NCBI RefSeq assembly: GCF_017377395.1 | Contig: NZ_CP061800.1 | Location: 1,240,001-1,304,000, forward strand | Origin: Desulfonema magnum | GTDB lineage: Bacteria > Desulfobacterota > Desulfobacteria > Desulfobacterales > 4be13 | Length of the DNA stretch: 64,000 bases | Direction of reading: 5' to 3' | Shown: positions 18,347 to 26,564 of the stretch, in pieces | How positions within the stretch are numbered: position 1 is the first letter of the stretch | How the letters are laid out: each line of letters begins with the position of its first letter | Program-made: the position numbers and the translations under genes | Notes under the pieces: generated by a model | What the model was told of the DNA's origin: nothing | Database searches by the model: none | What the model saw: only the letters and a program-made list of their open reading frames with translations

Positions 18347-19285
18347 TTAATTCTCAATGTTACGAATACGGTAAGGTTTTTTCTGCTGGGATTCATAATA
18401 GGTCCGCATGACTATTTCCGCGAGTATTCCCATCAGAACAGCCATGCCCCCCATCAGCACAAAAAGCACTGTAAGCGTTGGCAGGGGCGTTTCTGTAAAA
18501 GACTTCCCTCCCCAGAATTTATAATAAATCATTGTGGTAAAGGAGATACCTGCAAAAAGAAAGTTTGTCAGCCCAAAACCTCCGAAAAAATGAATGGGAC
18601 GTTGCAGATACTTGTCCCAAAATCTTATAAGGGCCAGATCCAGTATCACCCTGCCTGTTCTTGAAATCCCGTAATGTGATATCCCTGAATGGCGCGCATG
18701 GTGGCTGACGACTATCTCAGCCACTTTTGCCCCCCTCCACGACGTAAAAACAGGAATGAACCGATGCATTTCACCGTACAGCTTGACATCTTTTATGACA
18801 TCCTTTTTATATGCTTTCAAAGAACATCCGTAATCATGCAATTTGACGCCTGCAATTTTGGAAATGAGCCAGTTGGCAATCCTGGAGGGAATTATCCGTA
18901 ACACCTTGGCATCTTTTCTGTTCTTCCTCCATCCGCTTACAACATCATATCCTTGTTCTATTTTTGCCAAAAGCCGCGGAATATCCGAGGGATCATTCTG
19001 ATTGTCTCCGTCCATTGCAATAATAATATCACCTGCCGCATGGTCAAATCCGGCCATCATTGCGCATGTCTGCCCATAGTTGTGGAGCAAATGTATGGCT
19101 TTGACACGATGGTCATGTTCTGCAAGAGAAGACAAAATTTTTCCTGAGTTGTCATCGGATCCGTCATTTATCATGATAATTTCAAATTCACCGTCCATGG
19201 GTTCCAGTGATTTGATCAGATTTTTATAGAGTATTTCCAGATTGCTGTCTTCATTATGAATGGGAATGGTTATTGATATTTTCAT
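18347..19285 (-). CDS. DPM1/GtrB-like family 2 glycosyltransferase with C-terminal membrane helices
   Basis: A 312-residue enzyme. The N-terminal GT-A domain reads MKISITIPIHNED, with IMINDGSDDNSG as the nucleotide loop and IAMDGDNQNDP as the DxD-type metal motif. RKDAKVLRIIPSRIAN and HDYGCSLKAYKKDV match the acceptor region of polyprenyl-phosphate sugar transferases. Two hydrophobic helices close the protein (about residues 232-255 and 268-292). It most likely makes a polyprenyl-phosphate-linked sugar on the cytoplasmic face, a donor for GT-C-type transferases such as the YfhO-like protein or the interrupted membrane protein of this locus. Start ATG at 19285. The 130 bp beyond it hold no gene. 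Confidence 0.9.
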   Translation of the reverse strand: MKISITIPIHNEDSNLEILYKNLIKSLEPMDGEFEIIMINDGSDDNSGKILSSLAEHDHRVKAIHLLHNYGQTCAMMAGFDHAAGDIIIAMDGDNQNDPSDIPRLLAKIEQGYDVVSGWRKNRKDAKVLRIIPSRIANWLISKIAGVKLHDYGCSLKAYKKDVIKDVKLYGEMHRFIPVFTSWRGAKVAEIVVSHHARHSGISHYGISRTGRVILDLALIRFWDKYLQRPIHFFGGFGLTNFLFAGISFTTMIYYKFWGGKSFTETPLPTLTVLFVLMGGMAVLMGILAEIVMRTYYESQQKKPYRIRNIEN

Positions 19286-19416
19286 TTATGCTGAATCAGG
19301 ATTAAGGGTTAAGGATTTCATCTGTGTATTTATTCATATCTCAGTTACAAGTTACAAGTATCATATCCGAAGTCTGACCATCAAGTTATTTTTGATATAT
19401 TATTTATACAGCCTTG

Positions 19417-20835
19417 TCATTGCCGAAGATCATTTAACATTGCTTTAATATTAAAATGCACATACCCGCCGTATTGTGCGGGAAAATCATTGATCGCCAG
19501 CCATATGTCACCTGTACCGGGATAAGCGACAAGGCTCCACATATTGGAAACACATGCGTTAAACTCCTCAACGGGTTCGGGTGCCTGAAAAGTAAAATCC
19601 GGATATAACGCACAAATGGTACAAAGAATATTGTTTGTCCAGGAACGTTGTTCCTTCTGACGAGCCATGCGGGTATAAGGATCAAACCGGTCACTCATCA
19701 TTTTAATGGCATTTTCCTGTGTGATGTTTCCATAATATTCATGGATTAACTGTCCGTAGCGTTCAAAACGGCTCGGTGCCTGAACATAAAAGTTGTAGGG
19801 TTCTTTCAGGCTGTTTTGCCAATTCTGGATCGTGGAGATGTCCTTCAGCTCGTTTACAGGAACCTGATCAGCCGCCATATTATAGCCGGAATATCCCATC
19901 CATCCGGGATAACAGTTGGAATGGTTTGCCTGATACAATGCGTTTATATCAGGTGCGGGGTAACGTACACAGACCATTTTTGAAGAAGTTTCCACCACGG
20001 CTGCTTTATTGGCTTTTGCATCAGCCACATGATATGCGATACCCGCGCATCGCGGGTATTTATGAAAAATATCAATTGCCTCATCCAGCGTGCCTGCGTT
20101 GGTAAGCAGTAATCGGGTAAAAATACCGATGCCGCAGCCTTCCATTGTCTCATCTTTCATGCTGTTCAGATGCGTCATCATTTCCAATCCGTGTTCATTC
20201 AGACCTCCGTCCAGCCCGATCATACCCGGATAAGTCAGAAACGCATGGCCATGACCTTTCTCGGGTGCAGCAATCACCATCATCCGATTATCCAACTGGG
20301 CAGGCATGTTGAAATTGTCCATATTTTTACCAAAAATCAGATTGCCGTTGCCGCCTGCCCATTCATCCCACGCGCTGAAGCTGCTGCATCCCCCCGAACC
20401 TGGCAAGGTCCTGCCCGATATTTTTTCAGATTTTTTGCCTTCCGGTTGCCAGTAATGCGGATGGCAATAGATACACCACTGATCATAATTGGTGTTCCAC
20501 AGAAATATCTGATCAGATGTGACACTCACGCCAGCATCGTTGGCACCGTCTGCAATGCCCTGCATTTCTTCTTTCAGTTCTTCCGGCAAAAATGGTTCTG
20601 CTGCTTTTTGGCCCAGCCAGAGAAGTTTTTCAGCAGTTTCCAGGTCTGAGCCTGTCTGTGCCGCAACATAGGCTGTTGTTGCCGGCAGAGTGCGGCTGAT
20701 CATCAGGTCTATTTTATCCGCAAGCAGAAAACCATGCTGATATCCCATTTCATAAGGGGTTCCTTTAATTTGCAATACGTTTACCCCATTTATTTGTCCA
20801 AATTTTCCTTTTTGTATCAGTTTCTGTTTTTTCAC
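19417..20835 (-). CDS. C45-family Ntn hydrolase/acyltransferase-like protein
   Basis: A 472-residue protein. GTPYEMGYQHG near residue 25 and the stretch ending GSGGCSSFSAWDEW, with Cys150 as predicted autoproteolytic N-terminal nucleophile, are the signatures of the C45 family (acyl-CoA:6-aminopenicillanate acyltransferase-like). NLIFGKNMDNFNM follows the nucleophile, as in family members. Relatives hydrolyse amides or transfer acyl groups; the substrate here is unknown. No secretion signal is evident. The GTG at 20835 was chosen because AGAGGAAGG lies just upstream; the longer in-frame extension to 20967 is encoded by a MITE-like repeat and is not credible. It appears to be transcribed alone. 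Confidence 0.8.
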   Translation of the reverse strand: MKKQKLIQKGKFGQINGVNVLQIKGTPYEMGYQHGFLLADKIDLMISRTLPATTAYVAAQTGSDLETAEKLLWLGQKAAEPFLPEELKEEMQGIADGANDAGVSVTSDQIFLWNTNYDQWCIYCHPHYWQPEGKKSEKISGRTLPGSGGCSSFSAWDEWAGGNGNLIFGKNMDNFNMPAQLDNRMMVIAAPEKGHGHAFLTYPGMIGLDGGLNEHGLEMMTHLNSMKDETMEGCGIGIFTRLLLTNAGTLDEAIDIFHKYPRCAGIAYHVADAKANKAAVVETSSKMVCVRYPAPDINALYQANHSNCYPGWMGYSGYNMAADQVPVNELKDISTIQNWQNSLKEPYNFYVQAPSRFERYGQLIHEYYGNITQENAIKMMSDRFDPYTRMARQKEQRSWTNNILCTICALYPDFTFQAPEPVEEFNACVSNMWSLVAYPGTGDIWLAINDFPAQYGGYVHFNIKAMLNDLRQ

Positions 20836-20884
20836 AATTACCTTCCTCTTATTTTGATTTCGCAAAAACCTTACGATAACTATT

Positions 20885-21033
20885 ACTCGATGATCAAGTT
20901 TTTTTCTGTCATTCCTGTGAAAGCAGGAATCCAATGCCTCCGGCTTCGTAAAATCTGGAAAAAGCAAATTCCTGCTTTCGCGGGAATGACAGGTTTCTTA
21001 TTCGAACCAGGTCAAAAAATTTGATCATCGGAT
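20885..21033. mobile_element. MITE-like element family 2, copy 2 (149 bp)
   Basis: It starts ACTCGATGATCAAG and ends TTGATCATCGGAT, with the internal inverted pair GTCATTCCTGTGAAAGCAGG and its near-complement. It lies directly upstream of the C45-family gene and is abutted by a family-3 element. Confidence 0.85.
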
Positions 21034-21119
21034 AGTCCTGCAAAGGTAGTGATGAATCCCGCTCAATCCTCCGGATATCAGGACACTGAATCTCATTCAT
21101 CACTGCTTGTGCAGGACTA
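21033..21119. mobile_element. MITE-like element family 3, copy 1 (~87 bp)
   Basis: The left end TAGTCCTGCAAAGGTAGTG and the right end (inverse) TAGTCCTGCACAAGCAGTG are inverted repeats around CCGGATATCAGGACACTGAA. A second copy lies at 46649-46735. GATCATCGGATA occurs on both sides, as if this element had inserted into the end of the neighbouring family-2 element. Confidence 0.7.
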
Positions 21120-21155
21120 CCGATCATCGGATATTAAAATAGTATCTGCTAAATT

Positions 21156-21959
21156 TCAGGGTTCGCGGCAGCTCAAAAAATCCCGAACAATATTTATGAA
21201 TTCCATAGGTTTTTCCATGTCTATGGAATGCCCTGCATGCTCAACAAAAGAAAAAATTGCACCCGGAATCGCATGCAACACCTCGGTACTTTCCTCAGGC
21301 GGAATCAACTGGTCTTCCTTCCCGCAAATCACCATGGTTTCTGATGTGATAGTATGCAGAGCATCTCGGCAGTCAAACGCCTTAATAGCATTGACCTGAT
21401 TCTTAAATCCAATTTCAGTCTGCGGATAGGGATATTCGATTGCGAACCGGAGGGCATTATCCAATGCTTCTTTGTCCTCAAAAAAACGCCTTGAAAATAT
21501 CCAGTAAAAAATATTTCTGAACCACAGTTCGGGATTCATTCCACTTTCCATATAAGAAGACCAATCAGACAAAAGGGCATTATTTCGTTCAGAACAGCAA
21601 GCAGAGGTTCCCGCCAGGATTAGTTTTGAAACATGTTCAGGATATCGGATCGCACAATCCAGCGCGACAAATCCGCCCATGGAATGTCCGAGAAGATTGA
21701 CGGACGAAAGTCCCATATATCGGATCAGAGCGATACAGTCATCAGTAATATGCCGAATACTTGTTTCAACATTCTGAGGCATTGTTCTGCCCACTCCTCT
21801 GTTGTCAGGAATGATGAGACGGTAATATCGGGAGAGTTCTTTCACTATGGGCTGCCAGCTTTGGGAGTCACTGGCCAGACCGGCAACAAGCATCAGCGGT
21901 GCGCCTTCTCCATAGAGTTCATAGTAAAGATCAATATCCTTAGTTATCATATTTGGCAT
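21156..21959 (-). CDS. Alpha/beta-hydrolase
   Basis: A 267-residue cytoplasmic hydrolase of the alpha/beta fold. YGEGAPLMLVAGLASDSQSW holds the oxyanion-hole strand, PDNRGVGRTMP follows it, and the nucleophile elbow is GHSMGG with Ser93. The acid lies in CGKEDQLIPPE and the catalytic His in EHAGHSIDME. Length and motifs fit 3-oxoadipate enol-lactonase/BioH-like hydrolases, but the substrate cannot be assigned. CAGGAG lies 12 nt before the start; an ATG three codons downstream is possible. Degenerate gene fragments follow upstream, so its original partners may have been lost. Confidence 0.85.
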   Translation of the reverse strand: MPNMITKDIDLYYELYGEGAPLMLVAGLASDSQSWQPIVKELSRYYRLIIPDNRGVGRTMPQNVETSIRHITDDCIALIRYMGLSSVNLLGHSMGGFVALDCAIRYPEHVSKLILAGTSACCSERNNALLSDWSSYMESGMNPELWFRNIFYWIFSRRFFEDKEALDNALRFAIEYPYPQTEIGFKNQVNAIKAFDCRDALHTITSETMVICGKEDQLIPPEESTEVLHAIPGAIFSFVEHAGHSIDMEKPMEFINIVRDFLSCREP

Positions 21960-21994
21960 TTCGTAATAATCTCCTGAATAAATTATCGCGTAGG

Positions 21995-22262
21995 TTCATA
22001 GTTATAACAGACCCGCTGTTTTGTTTTAGCATCCGAAGAATTTCGTGCTTCATGCACAGCCACATGCTTTTGAGATTAACAGCGAGCCGAGGACATTTTC
22101 CCAGTTTTCTTCAGTGCAGTCAGCAGCGGAAACGCTGGTGCCGGGAATTCCGGCGTTGTTCAATGTACAATCCAACCGGCTGTAAGCGTCCACTGTCTTG
22201 GCAATCAGCGAGTCAACTTCTGTGGATTGGATCCATCCGTTTTGACAAAAAAACTCCGAATG
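21995..22262 (-). pseudogene. Short-chain dehydrogenase/reductase remnant
   Basis: Translation of the - strand shows SDR signatures in different frames. One frame reads TEVDSLIAKTVDAYSRLDCT then LNNAGIPGTSVSAADCTEE, including the canonical NNAG motif. After a shift near 22085 another frame reads AVNLKSMWLCMKHEILRML and QNSGSVITMN, the expected next SDR segment. A further shift lies near 22225 (FVKTDGSNP). The Rossmann N-terminus and the YxxxK active site are missing. The gene is therefore truncated at both ends and frameshifted. Confidence 0.7.
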
Positions 22263-22444
22263 TCCAGCCAGCTAATTTCTCTGATATCACCATGTATGCA
22301 ATCCTTGCCATACTACACATTTTCCGGTTATGCAACTCGTTCCTGGCTGGCAATCCTGATCCGGACAGCAAACAGATCTTGACAAAGCTGTAATGTGTTG
22401 AAGAACGGCAATCTGTTGTACTGGCTGATTATTTTTCAGCAGCC

Positions 22445-22576
22445 TTATTTTTCGAGGAAAGCTTTGATTCTAGCTCCGGCCTGTTTAATATTCAGCACAC
22501 CGTCAAGATGGCCGCGTGTAGCTTGAAGCTGGGGTGATGAAAATGTCACAAACCGGGCTGATAATTGCGATCCCAT
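22445..22576 (-). pseudogene. 43-codon relic, possibly an alpha/beta-hydrolase C-terminus
   Basis: A short frame from ATG at 22576 reads MGSQLSARFVTFSSPQLQ, then GHLDGVLNIKQAGARIKAFL, and ends EK-stop. The GHxxGV...I..FL pattern recalls the C-terminal His region of alpha/beta-hydrolases, but the match is by eye only. It lies in a stretch (21960-22653) that holds no intact gene and includes the SDR relic, so I read it as another decayed fragment. Confidence 0.25.
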
Positions 22577-22653
22577 TTTTATTCCGCAAATTTTTTATGA
22601 GTTAAAAATCAGGAAGTTAAAAAATGCGGGGAACAAAAACGGGATCAGCTTTT

Positions 22654-22926
22654 TCAGAGCCTTGTAAACATTTTCATCACCCCAGTTTTATGCCATAGTC
22701 TTAACGGGCGGTTTCGGAGAACATATCGGTAAGCCCTGGCTTTTTCAAGAATTGAAATTCTGTCATTCCTGAACAGGTTATGCTCATTGTGAAAATCTGT
22801 CAAAAGCCGGGGCCGTTCGGTGCATATCTCAGGCATCGCGTCAAAATAGGCTTTTCGCAGACCGCGAACACGCTCCGTCAGCCCATATGCCTGAAGTGAA
22901 ATATCTTTTAATGTGATGTCAGCCAT
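22654..22926 (-). pseudogene. Truncated glycyl radical enzyme (PFL-like), N-terminal fragment
   Basis: 90 codons starting MADITLKDISLQAYGLTERV. LRKAYFDAMPEICTERPRL and DRISILEKARAYRYVLRNRP match the N-terminus of pyruvate-formate-lyase-like glycyl radical enzymes (normally about 800 residues). The frame then stops and none of the catalytic Cys or C-terminal glycyl-radical region is present downstream. It has a plausible ribosome-binding site (AGAGGAA) and begins 28 bp after the metallophosphoesterase stop, so it may still be transcribed. Almost certainly non-functional. Confidence 0.75.
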
Positions 22927-22954
22927 AATACATTCCTCTTGTTTCTTTTTTTCT

Positions 22955-24376
22955 TTACAAATTTTCCATCTGTCTGATGCGTTTGCCCAGGTATTTTTTG
23001 TGCTTCCCGATTTCTTCGGCCGCGACTCGCGAGAATTCATTCCATGTGGGAGCTGTCTTTTTTACCAGTTCTCTGACATGCTGAGTCAGCGCACCGGGCG
23101 CGCCGCCACTGACTTCTTTTACCTGAACCTCATATTTCCCCTCGTTATAAAGGCGCAGCGATGTCACATTGAGATCATCATCCAGCAGCACGGCCGCGGC
23201 CCCGTAAATCGGCGCGGTTGTCGTCTTCTCTACAACCCAGCCGCCCGTATTGTAAACATTGACCAAGGTGCGGGGATAGCCTGAAAGCTGGTACTGGGTC
23301 TCGCAGGGTTTGTGGGTATGCCCGAAAATGAACGTGACATCTCTGGGGTCCCGCCCGATTTCGTGTGTCATCTGAGCAAGCACCGGACCTGTCAGGTATT
23401 TTTTTAATCCTTGTTCTGCCTCGTCACTGAGGGCTTTTCCACCTCCCTTTGATCGCTCACGCGTGACAATAGCGTCCGCAGTCTTTTGTAAAATAAATTC
23501 GAGGGGTTTGCGCATCAGCCTCAGCCACCAGAAGCCGTGTTTTCTGATCAGTCCCCGGGTCAGGTTTTTTAAAAGTTTGTCTCTGGCTTTTTCGACGCTC
23601 AGACTGATATAAATATTCTCAATCAGGGGACCCACTTTTCCGGAACGCCCCATGGCTGACCAGAAGAAATCTATCCACGCAAAATTTTCAGCCTCAATAT
23701 CCCCGACTGTGGCTGACGGCTGTTTTTTATCAGGGAAGAACATTCTTGCCAAGTCACTCATCAGATGATAAATCTCCTCCACAAAATGCCCGTGGTGAAA
23801 GATTGCACAGCGATCATTGTTGTAAAGACCGAAATTGGGATAGGCAACCGATACTTCGAAATTTTTCAGATATTCAGCACGATGAATCAGGTTGCTGAGA
23901 TAATAGCCGCGCGGCAAAGGCTTTTTGTCCTCTTTCTCAAACATTCTGCTGTCGTGCCAGGGCGGGGTTAACAGAGAATCAGGCGGGACCTCTTTCAGAT
24001 GTTCCACATACTGGGTTTCCCGGGCCAGTTCCCACATATGATGATCATGATTCCCCGGAATAAAGACGATCTTGTCAAACAAGTTCTCCTCTTCTTTGGG
24101 CAAAATGTGCCTGATGAATTGCTCAAAGGCTGCTGAGGCATTGTTCATCGGGGTCAGGGCAATTTCGAGAATATCACCCGCCAAAATCAGAGTCGGCGGA
24201 GTGTCCTGTTTATCATTTGCTTTGATCATATCCCTCAGACCATTGCACAGGGCAACCATAGCAGGACTCGGTTTGGACAAATCAATACCGGAAAGGTTTG
24301 TTCTGAGGTTTGTCAGAATGCTGTCGTGCTGGCCGAAGTGCATGTCTGACAGGCAAATATAGCGGATGTTGCTCAT
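22955..24376 (-). CDS. Calcineurin-like metallophosphoesterase
   Basis: A 473-residue protein with the full set of metal-binding motifs: LSDMHFGQHD (D-x-H), LAGDILEI (GD), PGNHDHHMWEL (GNHD/E), FHHGHFVEE (GH) and FGHTHKP (GHxH). It therefore coordinates two metal ions and hydrolyses a phosphomonoester, phosphodiester or pyrophosphate. A long, partly helical insert sits between GNHD and GHTH. Length and motif spacing do not match LpxH or a known nuclease closely, so the substrate is open. No signal peptide; likely cytoplasmic. Start ATG at 24376, with AGGAGG about 9 nt upstream. Confidence 0.85.
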   Translation of the reverse strand: MSNIRYICLSDMHFGQHDSILTNLRTNLSGIDLSKPSPAMVALCNGLRDMIKANDKQDTPPTLILAGDILEIALTPMNNASAAFEQFIRHILPKEEENLFDKIVFIPGNHDHHMWELARETQYVEHLKEVPPDSLLTPPWHDSRMFEKEDKKPLPRGYYLSNLIHRAEYLKNFEVSVAYPNFGLYNNDRCAIFHHGHFVEEIYHLMSDLARMFFPDKKQPSATVGDIEAENFAWIDFFWSAMGRSGKVGPLIENIYISLSVEKARDKLLKNLTRGLIRKHGFWWLRLMRKPLEFILQKTADAIVTRERSKGGGKALSDEAEQGLKKYLTGPVLAQMTHEIGRDPRDVTFIFGHTHKPCETQYQLSGYPRTLVNVYNTGGWVVEKTTTAPIYGAAAVLLDDDLNVTSLRLYNEGKYEVQVKEVSGGAPGALTQHVRELVKKTAPTWNEFSRVAAEEIGKHKKYLGKRIRQMENL

Positions 24377-24788
24377 GCGGAAATCCTCCTGTTTGCGGAT
24401 GGGAATAAGGTTCGTTCAATGGAGCGGAATCTTCCTGAAGTTTTTAATGTCGCCGTGAAAGTGCGGAAAATGAACACAGTCAGCAAATCAAAAAAGTTCA
24501 CCTTCCGCAAAAAGCATTATAACCAAATATATTCTATATAGATAGAAAATATTGTAAATCAGGAAAATCCTGATTTAAAGATAAAAATTTCTTAAAAATG
24601 GGAAAGGCATTTCCCATATCAGGCAACAGGTTCCGGGAGTTACGACTCTTTCCGAAGGCCAATGCTTATCAACTTGATGAATATGATGGGACATTTTTCA
24701 GAAAAACCATTGACAAATTATAGGTCTTACGAATATGGAGGATATGACGAAAGGAACAGAAAGCAACACTTAACACCTGGCACTTTCA
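24377..24788. other. Gene-free stretch with small hairpins
   Basis: No credible coding region. AATCAGGAAAATCCTGATT (about 24562-24580) and GGGAAAGGCATTTCCC (about 24600-24616) can form short hairpins, and the sequence around 24540 is very AT-rich. It probably holds the promoter of the leftward metallophosphoesterase gene, but no clear -35/-10 pair can be assigned. Confidence 0.4.
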
Positions 24789-24938
24789 TAAGTACCTAAC
24801 CATAAGTTTCCGATATTCGCACGCGAAAGAAACCCGGCTTTTTTTTCGGAATGATCCGCGGCCCCTGAAGAAAAAAGCCGGGTTTCTCCCCTGTTAGCGG
24901 AAAAAAAGATGTATAAAAAACTTTTGATCGGGTATTTA
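24789..24938. mobile_element. MITE-like element family 1, copy B (150 bp)
   Basis: It starts TAAGTACCTAACCATAAG and ends CTTTTGATCGGGTATTTA, with the inner pair GAAACCCGGCTTTTTT and AAAAAGCCGGGTTTC. It has the same orientation and length as copy A and lies about 90 bp upstream of the histidine kinase gene. Confidence 0.8.
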
Positions 24939-24981
24939 CAAACAGACATGACCTCTGGTCACAACGAAGCATGAAAGCCGG

Positions 24982-25023
24982 CCCATAGCCCATAGCCCAT
25001 AGCCCATAGCCCATAGCCCATAG
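24982..25023. repeat. Six CCCATAG heptamers in the 5' region of the histidine kinase gene
   Basis: CCCATAG is repeated six times with no mismatch and ends 5 bp before the ATG at 25029, where a ribosome-binding site would be expected. Slippage would change spacing upstream of the start codon, not the reading frame of the kinase itself. Confidence 0.9.
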
Positions 25024-25028
25024 CCCTT

Positions 25029-26564
25029 ATGAAAATAAAACTTTCCTACAAACTTTTCACGGCGTTTTTAGTGGCATCCCTGATGATCGTGGCCTTGCTG
25101 ATCGGAATCATGCAGTTTTTTGTTCATCGCAAGTTTTCGGATTATGTGAACAGAGTGGAAATGGAGAAGCTTACTGATCTTACAGAAGCCCTGAGCGCGG
25201 AATATCAGAGGCATCAGGGATGGGAATCATTGAGAAGGGATCCTGAGCGGTGGCAGAGAATTTTAAGATCAAATCTTGCGAGAGATGATTTTGACAGGAT
25301 GAGACCTCCTCCCCCTGCGCCTCCGCCTTTTGAGGAAAATATGGAAACAGGACAAATACAGAAAAAACAGGGGCCTCGTGAACGTGGACGGCACCCCCCG
25401 CCGCCCCGGGATCATCGCCTGAAACCTGATCCCGGAAAGCTTTCGCTTTTTGACGCACAGAAACATCATGTCATCGGCCGTTGGTTTTCTATTGAAAAAT
25501 ATACAGTTCGGAAAATTACGGCTGACAGCAGGATCATAGGATGGTTAGGGCTCAGGAAAAGAAAGCGTCTGTCCCATCCGCTGGATGTTGGTTTTTTAAA
25601 AGAGCAGATAAAGGCGTTTTATTTTATCGGATGCGGCATTCTGGTGCTAGGCACTGTTGTCTCATTTTTTTTATCAAAGCACTTGCTCATGCCAATCAGA
25701 CAGCTTAGAGCAGGCACTCGGGCATTGATCTCCCGTGAGTTTAAAACGAGAATTGAGGTCTGCTCCACAGATGAGCTGGGGGACTTGGCCGCGGATTTTA
25801 ATGTGATGGCCCGGACCCTTGAAAAATATGAGCAAATGCGTAAACAATGGCTTTCTGATATTTCGCACGAACTGAGAACGCCTTTGTCCATCCTTCGCGG
25901 TGAAATTGAAGCATTGCAGGACGGAATTCGGGAGATGAATTCGGAATCGCTGGAATCGCTGCATTCGGAAGTGATTTATCTCGGTAAGACCATTGATGAG
26001 CTTCACCAACTCTCGCTGGCTGACACGGAAACCCTTTCTTTTAAAAAAGAGCCTGTCAGTCCGCTGCATGTTCTGAAAGACACGCTCAGACGCTTCCGAA
26101 CCCGTCTGATTCAGCGTGAGATTGCGGTTCAGGACAATACAGAGCATGAGAAGAATATCATCTTACTGGGAGATGCTGACCGCCTGAGCCAGCTCTTTTC
26201 CAATCTCTTAGAAAATACCCTGCGTTATACGGAAATTCCGGGAACCCTGAAAATTTGGCAGAAACTCACCGACACGAAGATGTCTCTGTTTTTTCAGGAT
26301 TCAGGTCCGGGCGTGCCGGAGGAATCAGCCGAACATTTGTTTGACAGGCTTTACCGGGTGGATAAGTCCAGAAGCCGTATGCTGGGAGGGAGCGGACTGG
26401 GCCTTTCCATTTGCAAACAGATTGTGGAAAATCACGGTGGTAAAATCAGCGCGGCCAATATGCCGTCAGAGGGACTGCGAATTGAAATCACATTTCCTCT
26501 TGATCTAAACAAAAAAACAAAAGCGACATCATCCAATGACAAACCCAGATATTCTCATTGTTGA
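25029..26564 (+). CDS. Sensor histidine kinase, BaeS-like
   Basis: A 511-residue kinase. TM1 is at about 8-31, a periplasmic loop runs to about 195, TM2 spans about 196-216, then a HAMP linker, and the HisKA box SDISHELRTP has phospho-acceptor His280. The ATPase domain carries NLLENTLRYT (N box), DSGPGVPEE (G1), FDRLYR (F box) and GGSGLGLSICKQIVENHGG (G2). The periplasmic loop is unusual: Pro-, Arg- and His-rich between residues 91 and 133 (RPPPPAPPP, HPPPPRDHR), which could bind metals or polyanions. No Shine-Dalgarno sequence is seen; heptamer repeats occupy that position. It overlaps the response-regulator gene by 29 bp, so the two are cotranslated. Confidence 0.9.
   Translation: MKIKLSYKLFTAFLVASLMIVALLIGIMQFFVHRKFSDYVNRVEMEKLTDLTEALSAEYQRHQGWESLRRDPERWQRILRSNLARDDFDRMRPPPPAPPPFEENMETGQIQKKQGPRERGRHPPPPRDHRLKPDPGKLSLFDAQKHHVIGRWFSIEKYTVRKITADSRIIGWLGLRKRKRLSHPLDVGFLKEQIKAFYFIGCGILVLGTVVSFFLSKHLLMPIRQLRAGTRALISREFKTRIEVCSTDELGDLAADFNVMARTLEKYEQMRKQWLSDISHELRTPLSILRGEIEALQDGIREMNSESLESLHSEVIYLGKTIDELHQLSLADTETLSFKKEPVSPLHVLKDTLRRFRTRLIQREIAVQDNTEHEKNIILLGDADRLSQLFSNLLENTLRYTEIPGTLKIWQKLTDTKMSLFFQDSGPGVPEESAEHLFDRLYRVDKSRSRMLGGSGLGLSICKQIVENHGGKISAANMPSEGLRIEITFPLDLNKKTKATSSNDKPRYSHC

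Noticed and set aside
20836..20967. N-terminal extension of the C45-family gene
   Set aside because: It is encoded by a family-2 element; a GTG with a good ribosome-binding site lies at 20835.
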